A DNA stretch of 39,648 nucleotides from an uncultured Prochlorococcus sp. (GCA_902564235.1 CACFAG010000010.1:1-39648); one strand, 5' to 3'. Counted from the first letter of the stretch, positions 1 through 8,765 are shown. The notes: generated from the sequence alone by a model not told the origin. A program made the numbers and translations.

Positions 1-82
1 AAAGAAAAAAGGTTTTGCTGATTTATAGTTTCTATATTTTTACCTTTAAATGATATTATTATTAAAAACGCATTAATTTAAG

Positions 83-427
83 ATGATTAAATTGCGCCTT
101 AAGCGCTTTGGAAAGAAAAAAGAGGCAAGTTTCAGAATTGTTGCATGCAATAGTACTTCCAGAAGAGATGGCAGACCTCTACAAGAACTAGGTTTTTATA
201 ATCCAAGAACTAAGGAAACTAGGCTTGACACAGAAGCTTTAAGAACAAGACTTACACAGGGTGCTCAGCCAACTGATGTTGTGAGAACTTTATTAGAAAA
301 GGGTGGGTTATTAGAAAAAACAGAAAGACCCTCAATCGCAATTGGTAAAGCAAAGTTAGAGAAGGAAAAATTAGCTAAGACTAAAACTAAAGATGAAGAA
401 AATGATACTAGTAAAGCTGAAAGCTAG
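83..427 (+). CDS. rpsP: 30S ribosomal protein S16
   Basis: Component of the small ribosomal subunit that binds 16S rRNA and helps 30S assembly. The N-terminus [20 protein letters not shown] and the later motif GFYNPRT are typical of S16. The protein has 114 residues, longer than the roughly 80-90 usual in bacteria; the excess is a Lys/Glu-rich tail after about residue 85, which is common in cyanobacterial S16. The ATG start lies just after an AT-rich leader. It is 30 bases ahead of the PhoH-like gene and probably cotranscribed with it. The gene upstream is outside the window. Confidence 0.97.
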   Translation: MIKLRLKRFGKKKEASFRIVACNSTSRRDGRPLQELGFYNPRTKETRLDTEALRTRLTQGAQPTDVVRTLLEKGGLLEKTERPSIAIGKAKLEKEKLAKTKTKDEENDTSKAES

Positions 428-457
428 TGAATTGATAAATCTTTATTCAATAACTAG

Positions 458-1414
458 ATGAAGGAAGTTTCCAAAACTGGTCACTTCAAAATAGATCTGC
501 CAAGCTCTGATGCCGCTACAGCATTATCTGGACCTGGTAATTCTTTCTTAAAAAAATTTGAGTCTCTTACAGGAGTTTCTTTAACAATAAGAGGCTTACA
601 ACTTGAGATGAATGGTGTCATATCTAAAATTGAGAGAGCCTCAGCATTGGTAGAATTAACAAGACCAATTTGGGAACAAGGGTTAGAAGTCCCAGAGGTG
701 GATCTTAAAGCGGCTTTAAGTTCTTTAAATATGGGCGAATCGTCTTCACATGCTGAACTAGGAAAAAAAATTCTTGCGCGTTCCAAAGAAGGAAGATATT
801 TAAGACCAAGAACTATAAGGCAAAAAGAATATGTTGAATCAATTGAAAACTTTGATCTTACCTTTGCGATTGGCCCAGCTGGAACTGGTAAGACATTTTT
901 AGCAACTGTTTGCGCGGCTCGACTATTGAACGAGAAAAAAATTGAAAAAATTGTTTTAACCAGACCAGCTGTAGAAGCTGGTGAAAGTTTGGGATTCCTA
1001 CCTGGTGATTTGCAACAAAAAGTAGATCCATATTTAAGACCTCTATTTGATTCTTTACATAGTATTTTCGGGATTGACAGAACAAATTCGTTAATTGATA
1101 AGGGAATTATTGAAGTTGCTCCTTTGGCATTTATGAGAGGCAGAACCTTAGACAACTCAATAGTTATCCTAGATGAAGCACAAAATACTACTTGCTCTCA
1201 AATGAGAATGTTTTTGACCAGATTAGGAGAGAGGTCAAAAATGGTTGTAAATGGAGATATTACACAAATTGATTTAAAAAAAGATCAGGAAAGCGGCCTC
1301 ATCGAAGCATCGAGAATTTTCTCTGAAACTCAAGGTATAAAATTTTGTTATTTAACTGTTGAAGATGTAGTTCGTCATCCTTTAGTTCAGAAAATTATTG
1401 AGGCTTATCAATAA
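458..1414 (+). CDS. phoH: PhoH-like family ATPase
   Basis: Cytoplasmic P-loop ATPase of the PhoH/YbeZ family (318 residues, normal length). The Walker A motif GPAGTGKT is at residues 139-146 and the Walker B motif IVILDEAQN at 235-243. The segment TRPAVEAGESLGFLPGD between them is characteristic of PhoH. The N-terminal 100 residues form the KH-like part found in YbeZ-type members. Family members are linked to RNA metabolism and ribosome maturation, which fits the position right after rpsP. The exact substrate is unknown. Confidence 0.92.
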   Translation: MKEVSKTGHFKIDLPSSDAATALSGPGNSFLKKFESLTGVSLTIRGLQLEMNGVISKIERASALVELTRPIWEQGLEVPEVDLKAALSSLNMGESSSHAELGKKILARSKEGRYLRPRTIRQKEYVESIENFDLTFAIGPAGTGKTFLATVCAARLLNEKKIEKIVLTRPAVEAGESLGFLPGDLQQKVDPYLRPLFDSLHSIFGIDRTNSLIDKGIIEVAPLAFMRGRTLDNSIVILDEAQNTTCSQMRMFLTRLGERSKMVVNGDITQIDLKKDQESGLIEASRIFSETQGIKFCYLTVEDVVRHPLVQKIIEAYQ

Positions 1415-1488
1415 CTTTATAACTCTGGAGATCCGTACCCTGAAATTTTAAAAATCGAGTAGAATAAGATCATATTTAAAAAAAGAAA

Positions 1489-2226
1489 ATGCCAGCAAGT
1501 AGTAATTTCAATCAAGCTATTCGTGAAGCACAAACTAGTTCAATTGTTGGACCTAATGTTGTTCAAAAAGCTTTACCTTACGTTGGTGGAGGTATGGTTT
1601 TAACTTCTTTAGGCGTTTTAGCAGGTGTCTCACTAATAGCAACAAATCCTAGGCTTTTCCAGCCTCTTTCAATAGTTGCATTAATTGCAGAATTGATTTT
1701 GTTTTTTATTGCTACAAGTGCTGCAAATAATGCAAATAATGCTAAGGCCCTACCCTTGTTGACAGGATTTAGTTTGTTAACTGGATTCACCTTAAGTGGA
1801 ATAGTTGCTTTAGCAATAGGAACAATTGGTATTGGTTCTGTTGGAACAGCTGCCCTAGCCACTGGTATAACTTTCGTTATTGCCTCTTACACTGGCCAAA
1901 GAATGAGTGATAGTGTTGGTCAAGCACTAAGCGGAGTAGTTGGTCTTGGATTGATAGGTCTGCTTATAGCGATGTTTGTCCAATTAATTGGAGGATTCTT
2001 TGCTCCAGGAGTTTTTGGAGGTTCAGGACTCGAATTGATAATTGCAGGATTTGGAACTGTCTTATTTGTTGCAATGTCTTTCGTTGATTTCTATACAATG
2101 CCTAGAAGATATAATGACGATCAATACCTTGCAGGAGCTTTAGGTATGTATCTAACTTATATAAATCTTTTTGTTTTTATATTGAGATTAATGATTGCAT
2201 TACAAGGTGGTGGAAGAAGAGACTAA
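1489..2226 (+). CDS. Bax inhibitor-1 / YccA-family integral membrane protein
   Basis: Multi-spanning membrane protein of 245 residues. After a polar N-terminus of about 30 residues there are around seven hydrophobic segments, with the arrangement and the late DFYTMPRRYNDDQ / YLTYINLFVFILRL region typical of the BI-1 (UPF0005) family. In bacteria these proteins are proposed to be pH-sensitive calcium-leak channels or regulators of membrane proteases such as FtsH; the role here is inferred only from family. It stands alone on the plus strand and ends just before a strong hairpin terminator. Confidence 0.85.
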   Translation: MPASSNFNQAIREAQTSSIVGPNVVQKALPYVGGGMVLTSLGVLAGVSLIATNPRLFQPLSIVALIAELILFFIATSAANNANNAKALPLLTGFSLLTGFTLSGIVALAIGTIGIGSVGTAALATGITFVIASYTGQRMSDSVGQALSGVVGLGLIGLLIAMFVQLIGGFFAPGVFGGSGLELIIAGFGTVLFVAMSFVDFYTMPRRYNDDQYLAGALGMYLTYINLFVFILRLMIALQGGGRRD

Positions 2227-2250
2227 ATACATTACGTAAATAACTAAACT

Positions 2251-2279
2251 AAAGCGTAGATTTGTTTCTACGCTTTTTT
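2251..2279. terminator. Rho-independent terminator, probably bidirectional
   Basis: A perfect 10-bp stem (AAAGCGTAGA at 2251-2260 pairing with TCTACGCTTT at 2267-2276) with a 6-base loop, followed by a T run. Read on the other strand the hairpin is likewise preceded and followed by A/T runs, so it can end both the BI-1-like gene from the left and the convergent hypothetical gene, whose stop codon overlaps its edge. Confidence 0.85.
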
Positions 2280-2805
2280 AATGGGTGATATCAAGAATTT
2301 GTTTTTTTATAAATTCCTTTTGCTCTGAGTCATACTTTACTGAATTATCAAAACTATTGCCCATATCATCTAAGTCTCTAAGGACTTGATTGACAGACTT
2401 TGTAACTGACTTAGTTTCTAGCAGTCTTAAAATACCCTTACATCTATCTGAAATGTTTTCTGATGTTATCTCATATTCATGATTATTATCTCTTCGATGA
2501 ATAATAATTTGAGCGGAACTCATTATTAAATTTTTTACTACTATTTCTGTTACAGCATCACCACCTTCGTTCAGTTTGTAAATTAGTGAAAAAGGGAGTT
2601 TATCTAGCAAAAAACAATCTTTATCTGATAAAGCGTATGCAAAAAATCCTCTAAGTCCATTTCTTGTTTTAGTTAGCTCTGAGATTCTATCTGCTAAAAC
2701 CTCTTCGCTGAGTAAATCTTCACCCCACTCTTTGCACCATTGTGCGGATATGTTTATTGCTTGCGTGAACGAAGCTTCTTTTAAATTTATGGTTTTTTTT
2801 TCCAT
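2278..2805 (-). CDS. conserved hypothetical protein (picocyanobacterial type)
   Basis: I do not recognise a named family. The 175-residue product is soluble and acidic with no signal peptide or membrane segment. It reads as well-formed coding sequence (MEKKTINLKEASFTQAINIS..., ending DITH) with an ATG start. Its 3' end abuts the bidirectional terminator shared with the BI-1-like gene, and it is divergent from era, with a 38-base gap that must hold both promoters. Function unknown; lack of flanking partners gives no clue. Confidence 0.75.
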   Translation of the reverse strand: MEKKTINLKEASFTQAINISAQWCKEWGEDLLSEEVLADRISELTKTRNGLRGFFAYALSDKDCFLLDKLPFSLIYKLNEGGDAVTEIVVKNLIMSSAQIIIHRRDNNHEYEITSENISDRCKGILRLLETKSVTKSVNQVLRDLDDMGNSFDNSVKYDSEQKEFIKKQILDITH

Positions 2806-2843
2806 TTTTGATCAGAATTTTATTATTGATGCATTAAAAGTCT

Positions 2844-3755
2844 TTGGCCAATTATAGATCTGGGTTTGTAACTTTACTAGGGAGGCCAAATGTGGGTAAA
2901 TCTACTTTAATAAATAAATTGATTGGAGAAAAAATAACAATTACTTCTCCAATAGCGCAAACTACTAGAAATAAGTTAAAAGGAATACTTACTACTGACA
3001 ATGGGCAAATAATTTTTGTTGATACGCCAGGTGTTCATAAACCTCATCATAGACTTGGAGAGATATTAGTAAAAAACGCAAAATCTGCAATTAATGGAGT
3101 TGATATGGTAATTTTTGTAATTGATTCAAGTGAAGAACCTGGTAGAGGTGATGAATATATTTTGAACTTTCTACTCGCAAATAAAGCTGAGTTTATTGTT
3201 GCATTAAATAAGTGGGATTTGGTTAATAAAGAATTTAGGAATTTACGATTAAATCAATATAGAAGATTATTTGGAATTAATAGAAAATTTCAAATTGTAA
3301 GTGCTTATGAAGGAGAAGGATGTTCTGAACTAGTCGATATGGCTCTTAATTTTCTTCCTGAGGGACCAAAACTTTATGGCGAAGAGACGATTTGCGACCA
3401 ACCATTAGATAACTTATTATCTGATCTAGTAAGAGAACAGGTATTAATAAATACAAGAGAAGAAGTACCTCATAGTGTCGCAGTAAAGATAGAAAAGAGA
3501 GAGGAAATGAAAAGGAAAAATGGAAAAGTTTTTACTGCTATTTTGGCTACTATTATTGTTGAAAGGTCCACTCAAAAAGGCATTCTTATTGGGAAGGAAG
3601 GTTCAATGTTAAAAATGATTGGTCAGTCAGCAAGATCAAATATGTCAAAATTAATTGATGGTCCAGTTCACTTAGAGTTGTTTGTGAAAGTTGTTCCAAA
3701 TTGGAGAAAAAAAGAATCAAGGTTAATTGAGTTTGGTTTTGAGGAAGAACTCTAG
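2844..3755 (+). CDS. era: GTPase Era
   Basis: Ribosome-assembly GTPase that binds the 3' end of 16S rRNA during 30S maturation. G1 motif GRPNVGKS at residues 13-20, a G3 DTPG followed by VHKPHH, G4 NKWD, then a C-terminal KH domain with IGKEGSMLKMIGQ near residues 250-265. Length of 303 residues is normal. The start is TTG (reading M-A-N-Y-R-S-G), the only start that keeps the usual short lead into the G domain. The stop codon is followed immediately, with no spacer, by the ATG of the TrmD-IspF frame, so the two are very probably cotranslated. Confidence 0.96.
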   Translation: MANYRSGFVTLLGRPNVGKSTLINKLIGEKITITSPIAQTTRNKLKGILTTDNGQIIFVDTPGVHKPHHRLGEILVKNAKSAINGVDMVIFVIDSSEEPGRGDEYILNFLLANKAEFIVALNKWDLVNKEFRNLRLNQYRRLFGINRKFQIVSAYEGEGCSELVDMALNFLPEGPKLYGEETICDQPLDNLLSDLVREQVLINTREEVPHSVAVKIEKREEMKRKNGKVFTAILATIIVERSTQKGILIGKEGSMLKMIGQSARSNMSKLIDGPVHLELFVKVVPNWRKKESRLIEFGFEEEL

Positions 3756-4976
3756 ATGAATGGTTTTGATTTTGATGTAATTACATTGTTCCCTAAAGCT
3801 TTTGAATTAATAAATAATTTAGGGGTCATTTCAAGAGCTCTAGATAAGAATTTAATCAATGTAAATTTACATGATTTAAGAGAATATGGAGAAGGTTCTT
3901 ACAGACAAGTAGACGATAAGCCTTATGGAGGAGGAGCAGGTATGGTATTAAAACCTGAACCTATTTATAAGGCATATGAATCAATTAGAAAATCACCTAA
4001 AAGTAAAACTTTGCTGATGACCCCTCAGGGTAAAGTTTTAAAGCAAAAGGATCTTGCGAGATGGTCCACTTTGGATCAAATAATAATTATTTGTGGTCAA
4101 TATGAAGGTTTTGATGAAAGGATTAGATGTTTAGCTGATGAAGAGATATCGATAGGCGATTATGTCCTTTCTGGAGGCGAAATACCTGCTATATCAATAA
4201 TTAATGGTTTGACTAGGTTATTACCAGGGGCTCTTGGTGATCCAGACTCCTTAGTCGATGAGAGTCATAATTCCTCTTTATTAGAATATCCTCAATACAC
4301 AAGGCCTTTAACTTTTAAAGATATGAAAGTGCCAGATATTTTAGTGAGCGGTAATCATGAAGAGATTAAATCGTGGAGAAGAAAAAAAAGTTTTGAAAGA
4401 ACATTGGAGAGAAGAAGTGACTTAATTTCAAATGAAAACTACAAAAAATCCCCACAAAGTAAGAGAATAATAAAAGAAAATAATCAATTCATGAAATTTA
4501 GAATAGGTAATGGATACGATATTCACAGACTAGTAGAGGATAGAGATTTAATTATTGGAGGTGTAAAATTGCATCACCCTGAAAGTTTAGGATTGGATGG
4601 GCATAGTGATGCTGATGTTTTAAGTCACTCAATAATGGATGCATTATTGGGAGCTCTTTCGTTGGGTGACATAGGAAAGTATTTCCCCCCATCTGATGAA
4701 AAATGGAAAAATGCTGATAGCTTGTTTTTATTATCAAAAGTAATTGACTTGATAAGACAAGATGGTTGGGAAATAAATAATATTGATAGTGTTCTTGTTG
4801 CTGAAAGGCCAAAAATCATGCCACATATAAAACTAATGAAAAAAAACATTTCTGAAATTTTAAAAATTGATGAAAATTTAATTGGGATTAAAGCAACCAC
4901 GAATGAAAAATTGGGACCAGAAGGGAGAGAAGAGGGTATAAGTTGCCATTCAGTAGTTCTTCTTGAGAAAAAATGA
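3756..4976 (+). CDS. trmD-ispF: TrmD-IspF fusion: tRNA m1G37 methyltransferase joined to MEcPP synthase
   Basis: One uninterrupted 406-residue frame. Residues 1 to about 225 are TrmD, which methylates G37 of tRNA using SAM; the SPOUT-knot motif GDYVLSGGE is at 134-142, with YGGGAGMV earlier. Residues 246-406 are a full-length IspF, which makes 2-C-methyl-D-erythritol 2,4-cyclodiphosphate in the non-mevalonate isoprenoid pathway; its metal ligands are D255 and H257 in GYDIHRL and H291 in [10 protein letters not shown] Lys/Asn-rich linker of about 20 residues joins them. An in-frame ATG at 4491 sits exactly where a separate IspF would begin, so internal initiation is possible. The end overlaps the next gene by ATGA. 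Both halves look catalytically complete. Confidence 0.9.
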   Translation: MNGFDFDVITLFPKAFELINNLGVISRALDKNLINVNLHDLREYGEGSYRQVDDKPYGGGAGMVLKPEPIYKAYESIRKSPKSKTLLMTPQGKVLKQKDLARWSTLDQIIIICGQYEGFDERIRCLADEEISIGDYVLSGGEIPAISIINGLTRLLPGALGDPDSLVDESHNSSLLEYPQYTRPLTFKDMKVPDILVSGNHEEIKSWRRKKSFERTLERRSDLISNENYKKSPQSKRIIKENNQFMKFRIGNGYDIHRLVEDRDLIIGGVKLHHPESLGLDGHSDADVLSHSIMDALLGALSLGDIGKYFPPSDEKWKNADSLFLLSKVIDLIRQDGWEINNIDSVLVAERPKIMPHIKLMKKNISEILKIDENLIGIKATTNEKLGPEGREEGISCHSVVLLEKK

Positions 4977-5419
4977 GATTTAATTTAAATTTGAAAAAAA
5001 AAATTCAAAGATTTTGTTTATTATTAATTTGCTTAGTAGTTTTAATTTTTCAATCTGACATTCCCAATTTAAAAGCTCTTACAATGGATAATTTTCAAAG
5101 TGAAATGGTCATAGAGGAATTAAGACTTAAAGTACCTGCTGACGTAAAAGCAGCTTGGCTACATGCGGAAAAAGAAATATGGGAGCCATGGTTATCTTCT
5201 CAAGATGGTTTTTTGGGAAGACAATTATTTTGGGATAAAGAAAAAGAAGAAGCTTTAATATTGGTAAATTGGAAAAGTAAGAAATTATGGAAAAGCATAC
5301 CAATGTCAGAAGTAAATGTAGTTCAACAGAAATTTGAAGATAATGTTAAAGCTGCTCTAAATGTAGGCGATAATCCTTTTAAATTGATTTATGAGGGAGA
5401 ATTAGATAAACAAAGATGA
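4973..5419 (+). CDS. TIGR03792-type secreted or membrane-anchored protein
   Basis: A 148-residue protein with a basic N-terminus and a hydrophobic stretch at about residues 12-28 ([13 protein letters not shown]), consistent with a signal peptide or membrane anchor. The remaining domain ([38 protein letters not shown]) resembles the cyanobacterial TIGR03792 family, which has a dimeric alpha-beta barrel (ABM-like) look. Biochemical role is unknown. Its ATG overlaps the IspF stop by ATGA, and its own stop overlaps the following larB-like start the same way, so the three genes are translationally coupled. Confidence 0.7.
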   Translation: MRFNLNLKKKIQRFCLLLICLVVLIFQSDIPNLKALTMDNFQSEMVIEELRLKVPADVKAAWLHAEKEIWEPWLSSQDGFLGRQLFWDKEKEEALILVNWKSKKLWKSIPMSEVNVVQQKFEDNVKAALNVGDNPFKLIYEGELDKQR

Positions 5420-6072
5420 ATTTTGACATCAAGTTTGATTTTCAAAGAAGAGATAGGCTTGGACTCATTGAGGCTATTTGGGGGCAAGATAAGAGTATCG
5501 ACCAATTAGAAAGATTATGTGGAAATGTATTAAGTAAAAATGAGGTTGTTTTCATTACTAGGATTAATAGTGAAAAGGCTAATTATCTTTTAGATTTGTA
5601 TGTTGATGCACGATTCCATGAAGAAGCAAATTGCCTAACAATTGGGAAAAATTTTAATAAAATAATTACGAATAAAAAAGTTGCCATAATTTCAGGCGGC
5701 TCAAGCGATTTGGCCGTAACACTTGAAGCACAATTAGCGCTCGAAATTTATGGAGTGAATTGTCAATCTTTTATAGATGTTGGAGTGGCGGGACTTCATC
5801 GATTGATGAGTCAGTTAGAAGAAATCAATAAATATGATGTATTAATAGTTTGTGCTGGAATGGAAGGAGCTTTAGCAACAGTTGTGGGCGGATTGTTGGC
5901 TCAACCGATAATTGCAGTACCTGTCTCAGTAGGATACGGCGTTAGCAAGGATGGAGAAACTGCTTTAAATAGTATGTTGTCAAGCTGTTCTCCAGGTATT
6001 GCAGTTATGAATATAGATAATGGTTACGGAGCAGCAATGGCGGCTCTCAGAATTATTAAAAGTATTTCCTAA
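5416..6072 (+). CDS. larB: LarB-like (AIR-carboxylase-related) protein
   Basis: Resembles LarB, which carboxylates nicotinic acid adenine dinucleotide in the first step of nickel-pincer cofactor synthesis and is related to PurE. Visible motifs are IISGGSSDLAV, DVGVAGLHR, CAGMEGALATVVGGL and CSPGIAVMNIDNGYGAA. From memory of the characterised enzyme, Cys191 in the last motif lies where LarB holds its substrate-linked cysteine. Length of 218 residues is slightly short for LarB, which often has about 245. No larC, larE or larA lies in this window, so the role in this organism is uncertain. It overlaps the previous gene by ATGA. Confidence 0.8.
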   Translation: MNFDIKFDFQRRDRLGLIEAIWGQDKSIDQLERLCGNVLSKNEVVFITRINSEKANYLLDLYVDARFHEEANCLTIGKNFNKIITNKKVAIISGGSSDLAVTLEAQLALEIYGVNCQSFIDVGVAGLHRLMSQLEEINKYDVLIVCAGMEGALATVVGGLLAQPIIAVPVSVGYGVSKDGETALNSMLSSCSPGIAVMNIDNGYGAAMAALRIIKSIS

Positions 6073-6076
6073 ATAA

Positions 6077-6208
6077 TCACTTTTTTTCTATTTCTAATAG
6101 CTTTTCTATCCATAAATTTAGTTGTTTTGATAGCATTCCTTCTTCTCTCATTTTGATTGCTCGTATCACGACTTCAGTATTTACCCACTCTGGAAATCTT
6201 TTCGGCAT
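6077..6208 (-). CDS. small protein, 43 residues, unknown
   Basis: A short reverse-strand frame starting ATG (MPKRFPEWVNTEVVIRAIKM) and ending LLEIEKK. It is charged, has no membrane segment and looks helical. It fills the space just downstream of larB, with which it is convergent. The composition reads as coding, including Trp at two positions and Arg/Lys/Glu-rich helices, but there is no clear ribosome binding site. I know no function; small conserved proteins of this size are frequent in Prochlorococcus. Confidence 0.5.
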   Translation of the reverse strand: MPKRFPEWVNTEVVIRAIKMREEGMLSKQLNLWIEKLLEIEKK

Positions 6209-6275
6209 TTATTTTTATATTCAGTATTTTTAATTTGGTACAAATTTTTATAAAAACAAGATCTAAGTAACAAAT

Positions 6276-6443
6276 TTAATCTTTAATGTTTGATTTTGTA
6301 CCTAATCTAGACAGCTCAGATGAGGTATGTTCACTTTCTACGTTTTTTAATCTTTCAATCAACTCGGAGAGATCTTTATGTGCTAATTCCCCATTTTGCT
6401 CCCATTTTAGAGACCTTGAGTTGTTATCAATTTTTTCTTTCAT
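6276..6443 (-). CDS. small protein, 55 residues, unknown
   Basis: Reverse-strand frame starting ATG (MKEKIDNNSRSLKWEQNGEL) and ending GTKSNIKD. It is strongly hydrophilic, with a predicted central helix (LSELIERLKNVESEH) that could form a short coiled coil. It lies 67 bases upstream of the 43-residue frame on the same strand, so the two may share a transcript. A plus-strand frame over the same bases has an unlikely, Phe/Arg-rich translation, so the reverse strand is preferred. No function is recognised. Confidence 0.5.
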   Translation of the reverse strand: MKEKIDNNSRSLKWEQNGELAHKDLSELIERLKNVESEHTSSELSRLGTKSNIKD

Positions 6444-6555
6444 TGTTAGATTTAAGTATTAAAAATATAAAACGAAAAAAGATGAAATTTGGTTATTGTT
6501 TCAAGCCTAAACTTAAAAAAATATGAAGATTTTTAATACATTTAATATTTTTCTT

Positions 6556-6765
6556 TTATCCGCCACCAACTATTGAAACAATTTCTAAATTATCACCATC
6601 TTTAAGCTTCACTTTTTCCCATTTCATTGAATTTATAATTAAATTATTTAACTCAACTACAATTGTGTTTGGTTTATATCCCATATGGTGAAGAGCTTTA
6701 GATAGTAGAGCATTTTCTTGATCAAGTTCTATTTTTTTTTCTTCTCCATTTACCCTAATTTTCAT
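6556..6765 (-). CDS. thiS: sulfur carrier protein ThiS
   Basis: Ubiquitin-like carrier that delivers sulfur, as a C-terminal thiocarboxylate, for the thiazole ring of thiamine. It has 69 residues, a beta-grasp pattern (MKIRVNGEEKKI at the start) and ends in VGGG, giving the required terminal Gly-Gly. The ATG start lies inside the end of thiE, an 11-base overlap, so the two are coupled. The order thiE-thiS places a thiamine precursor gene with the enzyme that uses the thiazole. Confidence 0.93.
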   Translation of the reverse strand: MKIRVNGEEKKIELDQENALLSKALHHMGYKPNTIVVELNNLIINSMKWEKVKLKDGDNLEIVSIVGGG

Positions 6766-7810
6766 AAGACAACTTTTTTAGAATCATCATAGCGTCTTCT
6801 TTAGGATCTTCAGAATTCATTAATTCCGAAACTAAGGCAACTTTGTTAAACCCATTTCTTTTTAAATATGAAATATTATTTGACTTGATTCCTCCAATAG
6901 CAAACCAAGGAATATTTAAATCCTTTGTTAATGTTTTGATATTTTCAATACCTAAAGGTAATTTATTCTTTTTTGTTGTAGTTTCAAATACTGGCCCTAT
7001 TCCTATGTAATCACAACCCTCCTTAAGAGCATTTGAAATATCAATTGCATTATTTGCACTTATACCGATAATTTTTGAATACCCTAATAGTTTTCTTGCG
7101 GTTTTTAAATCTAAATCGTCTTGACCAAGATGAATCCCATCAGCGTTAGATGCCAGAGCTATATCAAGTCTATCGTTAACGATAAATAAAGAATTATATC
7201 TTTTACATAGATTTTTAATCTGAATTGCTTCTTCAAGATGATCTTGATCAGTTCCCGTTTTAAATCTATGTTGAATAATTCTTACTCCAGCAATTAAAAT
7301 TTCTTCTATTATTTCCAATAAATTGTCTTTTTTATCTGTTATTACATATAAGTCATTTTCCTTTAATATTTCCTCCGACTTCTTAAACTTGCTATGACTC
7401 AATAAGTCAATTTCAATAGTATAAATTTCATATCTAATTCCAGAAGCGATTTTTGAAAGCTCATGATTCTGCGCCCTTGAAAATTCTTCTATGACTCGTA
7501 ATGCTTCTTGAACTCTGGCTGAATTAGAACTTATAATTTGCTCAGAATTTTTTCTGTTGAATTGCGCTTGATGAGTCAATCCTTTACAATTGTCCTCAGT
7601 ATGATTTCTAGATTGTTTATAAACTTCTAAATGATTTTTTCCTAAAATTTGTCTAAAGTTTTTAATCTTTTCAACATATTTTTCTTTGCCTAGGCCAAAT
7701 CTAGCCCAATCCTCTAATACCCTTAGTCCTTCTCTGGCTCTATCTAGATTAGCGTCAATAATTTGATAAATTCTTAAATCTTCAGCGTCTTTAGGATTGG
7801 AATTCAGCAT
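6755..7810 (-). CDS. thiE: ThiD2-ThiE: HMP-P kinase-like domain fused to thiamine phosphate synthase
   Basis: A 351-residue protein. Residues from about 140 to the end are thiamine phosphate synthase, which joins HMP-pyrophosphate and thiazole phosphate: QHRFKTG, VNDRLDIALASNADGIHLGQ, GIGPVFETTTKKN and AIGGI are all present. The first 130 residues (YQIIDANLDRAREGLRVLED, then EEFSRAQNHELSKIA) match the ThiD2 type domain known to be fused to ThiE in cyanobacteria. ThiD2 has been described as an HMP-P kinase unrelated to ThiD, so this one polypeptide may carry two consecutive steps. It is followed by thiS with an 11-base overlap and preceded by ribF at a 7-base gap. Confidence 0.92.
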   Translation of the reverse strand: MLNSNPKDAEDLRIYQIIDANLDRAREGLRVLEDWARFGLGKEKYVEKIKNFRQILGKNHLEVYKQSRNHTEDNCKGLTHQAQFNRKNSEQIISSNSARVQEALRVIEEFSRAQNHELSKIASGIRYEIYTIEIDLLSHSKFKKSEEILKENDLYVITDKKDNLLEIIEEILIAGVRIIQHRFKTGTDQDHLEEAIQIKNLCKRYNSLFIVNDRLDIALASNADGIHLGQDDLDLKTARKLLGYSKIIGISANNAIDISNALKEGCDYIGIGPVFETTTKKNKLPLGIENIKTLTKDLNIPWFAIGGIKSNNISYLKRNGFNKVALVSELMNSEDPKEDAMMILKKLSYEN

Positions 7811-7817
7811 TTGTAAT

Positions 7818-8741
7818 TTATTTTTTGTAGTTTTTAAAAATTTTTAGAGCATTATCTCTATCTTTTTTAATTTGATTAGAAAGTTGATCTATATTTTTGA
7901 ACTTGATTTGAGATCTAAGTTTTTCAACTGGTTCTACAGATAGATTTAAACCATATAGATCGATATCTTTATTTATTAAATGTACTTCAACTGCAGATGG
8001 CAATAAAGGGTTTATTGTTGGTTGAGAGCCAAGATTCATAATAGATTCAATTTTTTGATTGGAATTTTCTATTTTTGTCCAAGATGCGTAAACTCCTTCT
8101 CCGGGTAAAAATTTTCTGCCATCTATTTCGAGATTTGCGGTAGGCCATCCTATACTTTTGCCAATTCCTTTACCTTTAACAACCTTGCCATTAAAACTAT
8201 AAGGCCTATTAAGAATTTTGAAAGCATTTTTCAGATCACTTTTTTCTAATAGATCTCTTATTCTACTGCTGCTAATTCTACCTTTATTGTCTTCTAATAT
8301 TGGAGTAATTTTTAGTTTAATATCCGTATCCTTAATGATATTTTTTATTGTATTTATGTCTCCACTTCGTCTGAAACCAAATTTAAAATTAGCACCTACA
8401 GAAATATTTTTTGCTTGTAATTGATTTATCAAAATATCTCTTACGAATCTTTCTGCACTTAATTTGGATAGTTCCTTATCAAAAGGAATCAAAACTAATT
8501 GTTCAATTCCAAGATCTTCAAGAATAGGTAGTTTTTCATAAGGGAGATCAAGTCTAAGACGTGTCTCTTTGTATAGAACTTCTCTGGGATGAGGCCAGAA
8601 GCTCGCAATTGTTGGGATATATTGAGTTTCTTCAACTACACTTTTAATTAATTTCCTATGGCCAGCATGTAGGCCATCAAAACTTCCAATAGCTATTGAA
8701 GTAGGATTCTTAACTTCAGATGGCGATATTAAAGAGATCAA
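7818..8741 (-). CDS. ribF: bifunctional riboflavin kinase / FAD synthetase
   Basis: Converts riboflavin to FMN and FMN to FAD. The adenylyltransferase motif GSFDGLHAGH is at residues 19-28, with GRISSSRIRDLL later in that domain; the C-terminal kinase half has GKGIGKSIGWPTANL and NLGSQPTI. Length of 307 residues is normal. The start is TTG, read from the position that leaves the usual short segment before the first motif. It lies 7 bases upstream of the thiE gene and probably heads a cofactor operon ribF-thiE-thiS. Confidence 0.95.
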   Translation of the reverse strand: MISLISPSEVKNPTSIAIGSFDGLHAGHRKLIKSVVEETQYIPTIASFWPHPREVLYKETRLRLDLPYEKLPILEDLGIEQLVLIPFDKELSKLSAERFVRDILINQLQAKNISVGANFKFGFRRSGDINTIKNIIKDTDIKLKITPILEDNKGRISSSRIRDLLEKSDLKNAFKILNRPYSFNGKVVKGKGIGKSIGWPTANLEIDGRKFLPGEGVYASWTKIENSNQKIESIMNLGSQPTINPLLPSAVEVHLINKDIDLYGLNLSVEPVEKLRSQIKFKNIDQLSNQIKKDRDNALKIFKNYKK

Positions 8742-8765
8742 AAGATTACGTGCAATTTTATGATT

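Noticed and set aside
481-1155. Long reverse-strand frame opposite the PhoH-like gene
   Set aside because: It lies entirely opposite a clear, motif-complete gene and its translation is Ser/Lys-rich without recognisable domains.
6320-6526. Plus-strand frame of 68 residues opposite the 55-residue small gene
   Set aside because: Translation is Phe/Arg/Lys-rich and unlike a folded protein; the reverse strand reads better.
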